From: RYN-124 sp033851845
Lineage (GTDB): Bacteria > Actinomycetota > Actinomycetes > Mycobacteriales > SCTD01
Assembly (NCBI GenBank): GCA_033851845.1
Contig: JAWWOH010000037.1
Span: forward strand, 1-34,379
Length of the DNA: 34,379 bases
Direction: 5' to 3'
Below, one piece after another: positions 8,288 to 15,956 of the stretch. Below the pieces are notes generated by a model that was not told where the DNA came from, did not search any database, and saw nothing but the letters and a program-made list of their open reading frames with translations. Numbering within the stretch: the stretch's first letter is position 1; every line of letters starts with the position of its first letter. Made by a program: the position numbers and the translations under genes.

Positions 8288-8731
8288 CTAGTGGATCGTG
8301 TAGCGCACGACGACCCGCCCGCTGCACAGCGGCCGGACGTTGATCGTGTCGTCCACGTCGCCCTTGCTGATCGTCCCGTCGGCCTCGAAGGTCGGCTCCT
8401 GGTCGCCGCCCGTGACCTTGTAGCCGTTGGCGACCATCGCCTGCTCGACGCTGTCACGAATGGAAACCAGGTCGTCCCGAGAGCCGGGCAGGCTCGCGAA
8501 GATGACGCTCGTCTTGCCCGTTGTCTGCACGTTGAGCAGCTTCTGCCCGCTCGGCAGCGTGAACCCGCTCGGGAGTGTCGGGCTGCCCTTGACAACGTCG
8601 AACGTGTCGCAGGACTTGTTGGCGTTCTTGATCTTGTCCTGCTGGTCGAAGTGCTCGAAGACGCGCCAGCCCACGAAGGCGACGAGAGCGAGTACGACGA
8701 CGCCGACCAGCAGCTGGACCGGACGTTTCAT
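8288..8731 (-). CDS. Single-pass membrane protein of unknown function
   Basis: A 147-residue protein with an N-terminal transmembrane anchor (LLVGVVVLALVAFVGW, about residues 6-21) and an extracytoplasmic domain of about 120 residues. That domain starts with a charged linker and contains two Cys residues (SCDTF and LCSGRV) that could form a disulfide. The remainder is strand-rich. I recognise no family. ATG 8731 starts directly before a Lys-Arg pair and the anchor, the normal arrangement. The open frame extends upstream but has no membrane-protein character there. It may be cotranscribed with the gene at 8784-9314, 52 bases upstream. Confidence 0.75.
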   Translation of the reverse strand: MKRPVQLLVGVVVLALVAFVGWRVFEHFDQQDKIKNANKSCDTFDVVKGSPTLPSGFTLPSGQKLLNVQTTGKTSVIFASLPGSRDDLVSIRDSVEQAMVANGYKVTGGDQEPTFEADGTISKGDVDDTINVRPLCSGRVVVRYTIH

Positions 8732-8783
8732 GGGTTGCTCATAACAGATCAGGATTCCTCTCGATGGACCACACAGCAGGGCG

Positions 8784-9314
8784 TCAGGTGCCTGCGACCA
8801 TCGGTGGTCCTCGAGCAAGCAGAGACAACCCGGAGAGGGACCCCACGCGTCGTGTCGTTGGCGTAAGGGGGGGCACCGGGGATGGGCGTGGCGCGACCAC
8901 CTGCAGCGGTGCCGCCGTGACGAGAACCACCCAGGCGACGGTCAGCACCAGCAGCAAGACCATCGCGAGCCCGGCCTGGAGCAGCGCGCCGACGATCCCG
9001 TCCGGGTCGACGGGACCCAGCCCGCTGCTGATGCGGACCACGGCCTCCGCAGCGAAGAAGCTGAGGAGCTGCCCGGGCACGACGAGGCGCGCTGTCGCGC
9101 GGATGCTCCCGGTGCCTGTCCACCGGGCCGATGAGGCGGCCCCGAGGCACGCCGCTGCGACCAGGCACGTCAGCCAAGCCGCGCCCCCGGTGCGGACCTT
9201 GGCGGTTTCCGTGATGCCGGGCAGCAGAGCGCCGGCGTCGAGGAGGCGACCTGCCACGGCAGCCGCGAGCATGGCAAGCACCAGGTAGACGTTGGTGCGT
9301 CCCCCCGTCCGCAT
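8784..9314 (-). CDS. Polytopic membrane protein of unknown function
   Basis: A 176-residue protein with about four hydrophobic helices: near residues 10-28, 47-62, 80-98 and 108-135. A Pro/Arg/Ser-rich cytoplasmic-type tail follows (VAPRPSPVPPLTPTTRR). No family is recognised. ATG 9314 is supported by TAGGGT ending exactly 6 bases upstream on the minus strand. It is followed after 52 bases by another small membrane protein on the same strand. It diverges from the SDR gene. Codon use is like its neighbours, so it is probably a real gene, though its conservation cannot be judged here. Confidence 0.65.
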   Translation of the reverse strand: MRTGGRTNVYLVLAMLAAAVAGRLLDAGALLPGITETAKVRTGGAAWLTCLVAAACLGAASSARWTGTGSIRATARLVVPGQLLSFFAAEAVVRISSGLGPVDPDGIVGALLQAGLAMVLLLVLTVAWVVLVTAAPLQVVAPRPSPVPPLTPTTRRVGSLSGLSLLARGPPMVAGT

Positions 9315-9320
9315 GGCCGG

Positions 9321-9326
9321 ACCCTA
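9321..9326 (-). promoter_or_regulatory. Candidate -10 hexamer for the gene ending at 8784
   Basis: TAGGGT on the minus strand, 6 bases from ATG 9314. Same spacing as other putative leaderless promoters in the window. Confidence 0.35.
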
Positions 9327-9406
9327 TGCCCCCTCGTAGCAGAGCCATGACCGTTTGGGAGGATCACCGGGACCCCACACAGTCAGCACCCGGAGGACTC
9401 CTCAGC

Positions 9407-10303
9407 ATGGACATCGACTTCGACGGCCGCGTAGCGATCGTGACCGGTGCAGGCGGCGGACTGGGGCGCACGTACGCGCTCGACCTCGCCGCCCGCGGCG
9501 CGGCTGTCGTCGTCAACGACCTCGGCGGCAGCGTCGACGGCAAGGGCGGCGACGACAGCGCGGCGCAGAAGGTGGTTGATGAGATCACGGCCAAAGGCGG
9601 ACAGGCCGTGCCCAGCTACGACTCGGTGTCCACGCCCGAGGGCGGTGAGGCGATCGTCAGGACCGCGGTCGACGCGTTCGGCAAGGTCGACGTCGTCGTC
9701 AACAACGCCGGCATCCTGCGCGACAAGAGCTTCACCAAGCTCGAGTGGCCCGACCTCGACGCCGTTCTCGACGTACACCTCAAGGGTGCGTTCTACGTCA
9801 GCCAGCCCGCGTTCAAGGTGATGAAAGAGAACAACTACGGGCGGCTCGTCTTCACGGCGTCGAACGCCACCTTCGGCAACTTCGGCCAGACCAACTACGC
9901 CGCCGCGAAGATGGGCCTGGTCGGGCTGTCCAACACCATCGCCGTCGAGGGTGCTCGCAACGGCATCCTGTCCAACGTCATCATGCCGGTGGCTCGCACC
10001 CGCATGACCGAGGAGCTGCTGGGCGACTTCGCCAAGAACCTCGACCCGGATCTCGTGACGCCGATGGTCGCCTACCTGTGCAGCGAGGCCTGCACGACGA
10101 CGCACGGCGCCTACTCCGCGGCGGGCGGTCGCTACGCGCGGGTGTTCTGGGGTCTCGGTCAGGGCTGGTTCGCCGGCAAGGACGCGCAGCCGACGGCAGA
10201 GGATGTCGCCGCGCACTTCGACCAGATCGACGGCCAGGACGGCTACATCGTCCCGGGCTCGACGACCGACGAGATCATGGCGCTGGCCGGGCTCTTCCAG
10301 TAG
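9407..10303 (+). CDS. SDR family oxidoreductase, (3R)-hydroxyacyl-CoA dehydrogenase type (multifunctional enzyme 2-like)
   Basis: A 298-residue NAD(P)-dependent short-chain dehydrogenase. The cofactor-binding TGAGGGLG motif is at about residues 13-20. The stretch VVNDLGG...KGGDDSAAQKVVDEI is characteristic of the dehydrogenase domain of peroxisomal multifunctional enzyme type 2 and its bacterial homologues. NNAG follows and the catalytic pair is YAAAK. The C-terminal extension after the Rossmann core (ARVFWGLGQGWF) also matches that subgroup. A role in beta-oxidation of fatty or steroid acyl-CoA is inferred. ATG 9407 has GGAGG (9392-9396) about 10 bases upstream; the longer frame to 9326 has no support. 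It stands alone, convergent with the hydrolase gene. Confidence 0.93.
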   Translation: MDIDFDGRVAIVTGAGGGLGRTYALDLAARGAAVVVNDLGGSVDGKGGDDSAAQKVVDEITAKGGQAVPSYDSVSTPEGGEAIVRTAVDAFGKVDVVVNNAGILRDKSFTKLEWPDLDAVLDVHLKGAFYVSQPAFKVMKENNYGRLVFTASNATFGNFGQTNYAAAKMGLVGLSNTIAVEGARNGILSNVIMPVARTRMTEELLGDFAKNLDPDLVTPMVAYLCSEACTTTHGAYSAAGGRYARVFWGLGQGWFAGKDAQPTAEDVAAHFDQIDGQDGYIVPGSTTDEIMALAGLFQ

Positions 10304-10323
10304 CGGTCACTGCAACGTCTTGT

Positions 10324-12363
10324 TCAGGCGGTGGCCGTGCGCCGGCGTCGGACCCATGCGCTGCTCAGCACCAGAAGTGCTCCGAGCGCCGCCAGCTCGG
10401 TGCTTCCGCCGGTGCGTGGCAGCTGCTGCGGGGCCGGCTGAGCCGCGGGTGCCGGCCGGGCCGGGGCGGCGGGCGCCGCTCGCCGAGCCGCGGCCGCAGC
10501 GAGGGGCAGGGTCAGCACGTTCGGCGCCGCCGCGCTGTCGTTGACGGTGACGGGTCCCGCGATGCCCATGCCCTTGTACGTCGCGTCCGAGGCCGAGAGC
10601 ACGAGCTGCACCTGGTGGCCCTTGTCGAAGCGGTGCACGATTCCAGGCAGGGTGATGTTCGTCGGCTTGGTGACGTCAGGGACGCGGACGGCGCCGACGA
10701 GGTTGCGGATCAGCACCCGCGTCCCGTCCGGAGCGACGTCGTACAACTTGGCGAACAGCAGCAGCTTGCCCAGCGGGCTGCCGTCCTGCGCAGCCGCGAC
10801 CTGCGGGGCGTCGAAGCGGACCGTGAGCACGGGCACGCCGGCCACGTCGAGCGGGGCGGCAAGTGCGGCGCCGGTCCACGTCGCGAAGGTGCCCGGCACG
10901 TCGTAGATCGGAGGTGAGGTGACAGTGGCCACCTCACCGCTGTTGGTCGGCGCGGCCGCACCGTTCGACACGAAGGAGGCCGAGCCGGGTGTGACCTTCG
11001 AGCCGTCCGGGACCAGCGCGTTGCCGCCGCTGAGCAGCAGCCGCGTCGGCCGCCCTACCGGGTAGGTGTTGCTTGCGCCGTACGCCGCGGTCGCGGCGGC
11101 CAGCGCTGCCGCCGTGTTCTTCGGGTCGGCCGGCGCCTTGTATGCGTAGTCGCGGAAGTATCGGACGGCGGGGCCCAGGTCGGTCGGTGCGTCCTTGAGC
11201 CAGTGCGCCATCCAGTCGGTGTAGATGCGCCCCTGCACGGTGTCGGTCAGCTTGGCGGTGCCGGGCTCCAGGGTCCCCGTCGCGAGCTCACCCGGCACCG
11301 GGCTGCCCACCGTGTGTCCCCAGGACTGCCACAGCATCCGAACCGTGTTGCCCTGCGCCTTCAGGGTCGAGTAGGTGTCGATCGCCTCGTTCAGGTTGAA
11401 CAGCGAGTCCTGCTGGCCCTGTGAGAAGAGCACCGGGATGCGGATCTTGCCGGCGTACGACGAGACGGACACCTGCTTGGCGTGCTCGATCGTGGCGGCG
11501 GAGGGATAGCCCAGGGTCGCCTCCTCGGCGACGGCCTGGCAGACCCAAGCGGGGTAGTCGCCGCAGACGTTCGGCGTACTGCCCTGGTAGAGGACGTTGC
11601 CGCCAGCACCGAGCCCGAAGAACAGCGCTTGCCAGACCTCCTTCCAGACACCCGGCGTGCTGCTCGAGACGTCGGTGCTGCTGGCGTGGCCGGCATTGTT
11701 CGGGGTCAGCGAGTAGCCCAAGTCGTTCCACGTGTACACCGGCACGAGGGCGTCCATCCGCGGATCCACGCCGGCGATCGCGAACTGGATCTGGCCGCCG
11801 TAGGAGCCGCCGATCATCGCCACCCGCGGGTCGTTGGGTCGGGCCGTCCCGTCATGCGCGACCTTGTCGAGCCGTACGAGGCCGGCGATGTCGAACGGCT
11901 TGCCGTCCGCGGTCTTGGCGATGCCCTTGGCGCCGCCCAGGAAGCTGACCAGCTGCGAGCCGGCCTTGCCGTCGTACGCCGGGTCGTCGACGTAGATGTT
12001 GCAGCTGCTGCCGCCGAACCCGAGTCCGGCGTAGGCAAGGGTGACGTAGCCCTGCTCGGCGAACCGGGCGCCGTACGAGCCGTCGCCGTTCGCACCGGTG
12101 TCGTCCTTGCCGCCGCCGAAGCCGTTCGTCGACAGCACGGCGCCTGGCGCGGGGCGAGCCGCGCTGACGCCGGCGGGCACGCGCAAGTCACCCAGGATCG
12201 TGCAGGTCACCGGATTGTCGGCCGGACCCGTCTGGACGGTGAAGGTGAGCGGCGTGGAGGTGAACGCCGGAGTGGCAGCGGTGGCAGGTGCCGTCACCAT
12301 GGCGGCCCCGGCGAGCCCGATCGCACTCGCGGTGAGCAGCGTTACCGAGCGGGACACGCGCAC
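10324..12363 (-). CDS. Secreted CocE/NonD-type hydrolase (X-Pro dipeptidyl-peptidase-like) with LPRTG sorting signal
   Basis: A 679-residue exported protein. The signal peptide is clear: MRVSRS, then a hydrophobic core, with likely cleavage after ATA near residue 30. The alpha/beta hydrolase domain has the GGSYGG nucleophile elbow, an Asp in QGQQDSLFN and a His in WGHTVGS, the expected triad. A C-terminal beta domain resembles the X-Pro dipeptidyl-peptidase C-terminal jelly roll. The end is an Ala/Pro-rich wall spacer, LPRTG at 648-652, a hydrophobic helix and an RRRR tail, i.e. a complete sortase cell-wall sorting signal. GTG 12363 is chosen because AGGAGG (12375-12370) ends 6 bases upstream. 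It diverges from hrcA. Substrate unknown. Confidence 0.92.
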   Translation of the reverse strand: MRVSRSVTLLTASAIGLAGAAMVTAPATAATPAFTSTPLTFTVQTGPADNPVTCTILGDLRVPAGVSAARPAPGAVLSTNGFGGGKDDTGANGDGSYGARFAEQGYVTLAYAGLGFGGSSCNIYVDDPAYDGKAGSQLVSFLGGAKGIAKTADGKPFDIAGLVRLDKVAHDGTARPNDPRVAMIGGSYGGQIQFAIAGVDPRMDALVPVYTWNDLGYSLTPNNAGHASSTDVSSSTPGVWKEVWQALFFGLGAGGNVLYQGSTPNVCGDYPAWVCQAVAEEATLGYPSAATIEHAKQVSVSSYAGKIRIPVLFSQGQQDSLFNLNEAIDTYSTLKAQGNTVRMLWQSWGHTVGSPVPGELATGTLEPGTAKLTDTVQGRIYTDWMAHWLKDAPTDLGPAVRYFRDYAYKAPADPKNTAAALAAATAAYGASNTYPVGRPTRLLLSGGNALVPDGSKVTPGSASFVSNGAAAPTNSGEVATVTSPPIYDVPGTFATWTGAALAAPLDVAGVPVLTVRFDAPQVAAAQDGSPLGKLLLFAKLYDVAPDGTRVLIRNLVGAVRVPDVTKPTNITLPGIVHRFDKGHQVQLVLSASDATYKGMGIAGPVTVNDSAAAPNVLTLPLAAAAARRAAPAAPARPAPAAQPAPQQLPRTGGSTELAALGALLVLSSAWVRRRRTATA

Positions 12364-12419
12364 GCGAGGCCTCCTGTAAAAGGGTGGTTTGCCCCACCCC
12401 TTCCCTGGTGGCGTGACCG

Positions 12420-12425
12420 TACACT
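12420..12425 (+). promoter_or_regulatory. Candidate -10 of the hrcA operon
   Basis: TACACT ends at the first base of the CIRCE repeat, so transcription would begin inside the operator. No convincing -35 hexamer is seen at the usual distance. Confidence 0.4.
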
Positions 12426-12451
12426 TGGCACTCGGTTGCGACGAGTGCCAG
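12425..12451 (+). promoter_or_regulatory. CIRCE operator (HrcA binding site)
   Basis: TTGGCACTC, 9 bases, then GAGTGCCAG: an inverted repeat with 8 of 9 paired positions and the exact 9-base spacer of the CIRCE consensus TTAGCACTC-N9-GAGTGCTAA. It lies 14 bases upstream of hrcA and touches the ribosome binding site AGGAGG (12450-12455). It should mediate HrcA autorepression of hrcA-dnaJ-rsmE. Confidence 0.93.
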
Positions 12452-12465
12452 GAGGTGCAGATCCC

Positions 12466-13485
12466 GTGCTGGACGACCGCAAGCTCGAGGTGCTGCGGGC
12501 GATCGTCGAGGACTTCGTCTCCACCAACGAGCCGGTCGGCTCCAAGAGCCTGGCGGAGCGCCATGCGCTGGGTGTGAGCCCGGCGACGGTCCGCAACGAC
12601 ATGGCGGCGCTCGAGGACGAGGGCTTCATCACCCACCCGCACACGAGTGCCGGCCGCATCCCGACCGACAAGGGCTACCGCTTGTTCGTCGACCGCCTCT
12701 CGAGCGTCAAGCCCCTCTCGCCGGCGGAACGACGCGCCATCGAGAGCTTCCTCACGGGTGCGGTCGACCTCGACGACGTCGTACGCCGGTCCGTGCGGTT
12801 GTTGGCGCAGCTCACCCGGCAGGTCGCGGTCGTCCAGTACCCGAGCCTGTCCCGCAGTGCCGTGCGGCACCTGGAGATCGTGCACCTTGCACCCAACCGC
12901 TTGCTGCTGGTCACCATCATGGACACCGGCCGGGTCGAGCAGCGGGTCCTCGAGCTGCCCGCAGTGCTGAGCGACGACGAGGTGGCGCAGCTGCGGCAGG
13001 CTTTCGGCGCCCGGCTGCACGGCGCGAAGCTCATCGACGTTCCTGCCGCACTGGCTGACCTCCCCGACGCCGCCCCGCCGGCGATCCGGCCCGTGCTGAC
13101 CAGCGTCATGACGGTGGTGCTGGAGACGCTCGTCGACCAGCCGGAGGAGCGGGTCGCCATTGCGGGCACCGCCAACCTCACCCGCTCGGCGCTCGACTTC
13201 CCCAACACCTTGCGACCGGTGCTCGAGGCCTTGGAGGAGCAGGTCGTCCTGCTCAAGCTCATCGGCGAGGTCAACGACCCGACGACCGTGCACGTGAAGA
13301 TCGGTGAGGAGAACAGTGTCGAGGGCCTGCGTTCCACGTCGGTCGTGACAGTCGGCTACGGGCCGGAGGCCGGGACCTACGGCGGCCTCGGTGTCGTCGG
13401 CCCGACGCGAATGGACTACGCGGCGTCCATCGGCTCGGTGCGCGCGGTCGCCCGGTACGTCGGCGAGCTGCTGGCCGGTGCCTGA
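12466..13485 (+). CDS. hrcA: Heat-inducible transcription repressor HrcA
   Basis: Represses chaperone genes by binding CIRCE; known to depend on GroE chaperonins for activity. The 339-residue protein starts with a winged-helix domain (VSPATVRNDMAALEDEGFITHPHTSAGRIPTDKGYRLFVD), the most conserved HrcA block. The GAF-like dimerisation and regulatory domain follows, with the conserved ending IGEEN and a GPTRMDYAASIGSVRAV block. GTG 12466 is decided by AGGAGG at 12450-12455 and by the MLDDRKLEVLRAIV N-terminus typical of the family. The CIRCE operator lies directly upstream. dnaJ follows after 15 bases. Confidence 0.97.
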   Translation: MLDDRKLEVLRAIVEDFVSTNEPVGSKSLAERHALGVSPATVRNDMAALEDEGFITHPHTSAGRIPTDKGYRLFVDRLSSVKPLSPAERRAIESFLTGAVDLDDVVRRSVRLLAQLTRQVAVVQYPSLSRSAVRHLEIVHLAPNRLLLVTIMDTGRVEQRVLELPAVLSDDEVAQLRQAFGARLHGAKLIDVPAALADLPDAAPPAIRPVLTSVMTVVLETLVDQPEERVAIAGTANLTRSALDFPNTLRPVLEALEEQVVLLKLIGEVNDPTTVHVKIGEENSVEGLRSTSVVTVGYGPEAGTYGGLGVVGPTRMDYAASIGSVRAVARYVGELLAGA

Positions 13486-13500
13486 GCGAATGACCGACTG

Positions 13501-14616
13501 ATGCCGACCGACTACTACGGGCTGCTCGGAGTCGACCGCAACGCAGACGACGCCGCCATCAAGAAGGCCTACCGCAAGCTTGCCCGCGAGCTGCACCCCG
13601 ACGTCAACCCCGACCCGGCAGCACAGGAGCGGTTCAAGCAGGTGACGGCGGCGTACGAGGTGCTGTCGGACCCGCAGAAGCGGCAGCTGGTCGACCTCGG
13701 TGGTGACCCGCTCGCGTCCGGCGCGGGCAGTGCGGGCAACCCGTTCGCGGCCGGCTTCGGCGGGCTCGGCGACGTCTTCGAGGCGTTCTTCGGAGGGGGG
13801 CAGAGCCGCGGACCGCGCAGTCGGGTCCGGCAAGGCGCCGATGCGCTGCTTCGGGTGGAGCTCGACCTCGCCGAGACAGCATTCGGTACGACGAAGGACC
13901 TCACCATCGAGACCGCGGTCGCATGCGGCACCTGCCACGGCGAGGGTGCGGCGGCCGGCACCCACCCGTCGGTCTGCGACAACTGTCGTGGCCGTGGCGA
14001 GGTGCAGTCGGTGCAGCGCTCGTTCCTCGGACAGGTGATGACGACACGCACCTGCGGTCGCTGCGGCGGCCTCGGCTCCGTGATCGAGCACCCTTGCCCG
14101 GAGTGCGCGGGCGACGGCCGCGTTCGCGCCCGCCGGACACTCGCCGTGAAGGTCCCTGCCGGTGTCGAGCACGGCATGCGCATCCGACTGTCCGGCGAGG
14201 GCGAGGTCGGTCCGGGGGGCGGTCCGGCCGGCGACCTCTACGTCGAGGTGTTCGAGAAGCCGCACCCCACCTTCACCCGCGACGGCGACGACCTGCACTG
14301 CACCTTGTCGCTGCCGATGACGGCTGCCGCTCTCGGCACCGTGCTCCAGCTGGACACGCTCGACGGCGAGGAGGAGCTCGACGTCGCGCCGGGCACGCAG
14401 CCCGATGCCGTGATCAGCCTGCGGGCCCGTGGGGTGCCGCACCTGCGCGGCACCGGGCGCGGCGACCTGCATGTCCACCTCGACGTACAGGTCCCCACGA
14501 AGCTCGATGCCCGCCAGGAGGAGCTGCTGCGCGAGCTCGCTGCGCTACGCGGCGAGGAGCGGGCCGGTTCGTCCGGGCGCGCCGCCGGTGGCCTGTTCGG
14601 GCGCAAGAGGAGATGA
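13501..14616 (+). CDS. dnaJ: Chaperone DnaJ (DnaJ2 type of actinobacteria)
   Basis: Hsp40 co-chaperone that stimulates DnaK ATPase and delivers unfolded substrates. The 371-residue type I protein shows all regions in order. A J-domain carries HPD at 32-34. A short Gly/Phe region runs about residues 75-100 (NPFAAGFGGLGDVFEAFFGGG). The zinc-finger region has four CxxCxGxG motifs (CGTCHGEG, CDNCRGRG, CGRCGGLG, CPECAGDG). The C-terminal substrate-binding domains end in a basic tail GLFGRKRR. It sits in the hrcA-dnaJ-rsmE order, the usual place of DnaJ2 rather than the dnaK-linked DnaJ1. The start of rsmE overlaps its stop (ATGA). Confidence 0.97.
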   Translation: MPTDYYGLLGVDRNADDAAIKKAYRKLARELHPDVNPDPAAQERFKQVTAAYEVLSDPQKRQLVDLGGDPLASGAGSAGNPFAAGFGGLGDVFEAFFGGGQSRGPRSRVRQGADALLRVELDLAETAFGTTKDLTIETAVACGTCHGEGAAAGTHPSVCDNCRGRGEVQSVQRSFLGQVMTTRTCGRCGGLGSVIEHPCPECAGDGRVRARRTLAVKVPAGVEHGMRIRLSGEGEVGPGGGPAGDLYVEVFEKPHPTFTRDGDDLHCTLSLPMTAAALGTVLQLDTLDGEEELDVAPGTQPDAVISLRARGVPHLRGTGRGDLHVHLDVQVPTKLDARQEELLRELAALRGEERAGSSGRAAGGLFGRKRR

Positions 14617-15341
14617 CGGCACCGGTCTTCCTGATCGACGACGTGACGGCCGACCGCATCGTGCTCGTCGGGCCGGAGGGCCACCACGCTGCGCGGGTAC
14701 GGCGACTGCGGGTGGGGGAGACGACCGACGTCGTCGACGGCCGCGGCACCCGCGCCAGGTGCACGGTTGCCGTGGTGGCACGCGACACGGTCGAGCTCGT
14801 GGTGGTCGGTCGCGAGCGCCAGCCGGTCCCGTCGCCGCGGCTGGTGCTCGTGCAGGCTTTGGCGAAGGGCGATCGCGGCGAGCTGGCCGTGGAGCTCGCG
14901 ACCGAGGTCGGCGTCGACGAGATCGTGCCGTGGTCGGCTGCCCGCTCCATCGTGAAGTGGGACGGCGAGCGCGGCGCGAAGGCTCTGGCCCGCTGGCGGT
15001 CCACCGCGCGCGAGGCGACCAAGCAGTCGCGACGTTCCTGGCTGCCGGACGTCCGCGAGGTGCACACGACCGCGCAGATCGCGGATCGGGTCGCGTCGGC
15101 ATCGGGCGCCTACGTCTTGCACGAGTCAGCCGAACTCTCGCTCGCCGCCGTCGACGTGCCGAGCGACGGCGACGTGCTGCTCGTCGTCGGACCCGAGGGT
15201 GGTCTGACCGACCAGGAGCTCGACGTGCTCACGAGGGCCGGCGGCCTTGCGGTGCGGCTCGGTCCGTCGGTTCTTCGTACGTCGACCGCGGGTGCCGCCG
15301 CGGTAGCCGTCGTCAGTGCCCTGACGTCTCGTTGGCGGTAG
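14613..15341 (+). CDS. rsmE: 16S rRNA (uracil-1498-N3)-methyltransferase RsmE
   Basis: SPOUT-class methyltransferase that modifies U1498 in the 30S decoding region. The 242-residue protein has an N-terminal PUA-like domain (HHAARVRRLRVGETTDVVDGRG). The C-terminal knotted domain has the family motifs EIVPWSAARSIVKW, RWRSTAREATKQSRR, VGPEGGLTDQE and LGPSVLRTSTA, corresponding to the usual LR.ETA cofactor-knot block. ATG 14613 overlaps the dnaJ stop by 4 bases and has GAGGAG just upstream, so translation is coupled. Its 3' end overlaps the convergent DedA gene by 29 bases. Confidence 0.95.
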   Translation: MTAPVFLIDDVTADRIVLVGPEGHHAARVRRLRVGETTDVVDGRGTRARCTVAVVARDTVELVVVGRERQPVPSPRLVLVQALAKGDRGELAVELATEVGVDEIVPWSAARSIVKWDGERGAKALARWRSTAREATKQSRRSWLPDVREVHTTAQIADRVASASGAYVLHESAELSLAAVDVPSDGDVLLVVGPEGGLTDQELDVLTRAGGLAVRLGPSVLRTSTAGAAAVAVVSALTSRWR

Positions 15342-15942
15342 CCCGCCGGCGGCGAACGAGGTGGATGAGGACGATCGTGAGTACGACGACCGCTGTCAGG
15401 ACCAGCGCTCCCCGACCCAGGTAGCGCTCGACCCGCTTGTAGGACTCGCCCGCGAGGTAGCCGGCGAGAACGAAGCCCACCGCCCAGATGCTGCCGCCGA
15501 GCGCGTTCCACAACGCGAACGTGCGATACGGCAGCCGCGCCATACCTGCAGCGGACGGAACCATCGCGCGCAGCAGTGCGGTGAACCGGCCGAAGAAGAC
15601 GGCGGGTCCGCCCCGGCGGCGCAGGAAGGTTTCGCTCGCCTGCCATCGCTTGTCCCCGACGAGCTGGCCCAGGCGTGAGGACTGCAGGCCGGGTCCGAAG
15701 CGCCGCCCCACGGCGTACCCGACTGCGTCGCCGGCTATCGCACCGACGATCGCGAGCCCGGCGACGACGCCGACGCTGAGCCGCCCCTGGCTCGCGAGCA
15801 CGCCACCGAGGACGAGTGCCGTCTCACCCGGGAAGACGAAACCGAGGAACACCGATGCCTCGAGGAACGGCAGACCGAAGACCGCGAGGTAGACGACCCA
15901 CGTCGGCACGGACGTGAGGACGCCGTCGACGAAGCCGGCCAC
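15313..15942 (-). CDS. DedA family (SNARE-associated / VTT domain) membrane protein
   Basis: A 209-residue polytopic membrane protein of the DedA family, whose members are implicated in lipid (undecaprenyl-phosphate, phospholipid) transport across the membrane. Family blocks are visible: FLEASVFLGFVFPGETALVLGG near the N-terminus, GDAVGYAVGRRFG, and FFGRFTALLRAMVPSAAGMARLPY with the conserved GRF.P/R-type segment. Two helices and a basic RRRR tail follow. The start is GTG 15942; TAGCCT ends exactly 6 bases upstream on the minus strand, suggesting a leaderless message. The 3' end overlaps rsmE tail-to-tail by 29 bases. It lies 14 bases after the membrane partner of the sigma factor, same strand. 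Confidence 0.92.
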   Translation of the reverse strand: MAGFVDGVLTSVPTWVVYLAVFGLPFLEASVFLGFVFPGETALVLGGVLASQGRLSVGVVAGLAIVGAIAGDAVGYAVGRRFGPGLQSSRLGQLVGDKRWQASETFLRRRGGPAVFFGRFTALLRAMVPSAAGMARLPYRTFALWNALGGSIWAVGFVLAGYLAGESYKRVERYLGRGALVLTAVVVLTIVLIHLVRRRRATANETSGH

Positions 15943-15948
15943 CGTCCG

Positions 15949-15954
15949 AGGCTA
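15949..15954 (-). promoter_or_regulatory. Candidate -10 hexamer of the DedA gene
   Basis: TAGCCT on the minus strand, exactly 6 bases before GTG 15942 and just after the stop of the upstream gene. It suggests that dedA has its own leaderless promoter besides possible read-through. Confidence 0.4.
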
Positions 15955-15956
15955 GG

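Noticed and set aside
12382..12399. Small hairpin GGGTGG/CCACCC between the hydrolase gene and hrcA
   Set aside because: Six base pairs only, no conserved context; not enough to call a terminator or operator.
10324..14478. One open frame of about 1384 codons on the minus strand spanning the hydrolase gene and the whole of hrcA and dnaJ
   Set aside because: Only the part from GTG 12363 down has protein family features. The rest is antisense to hrcA and dnaJ and open because of high GC.
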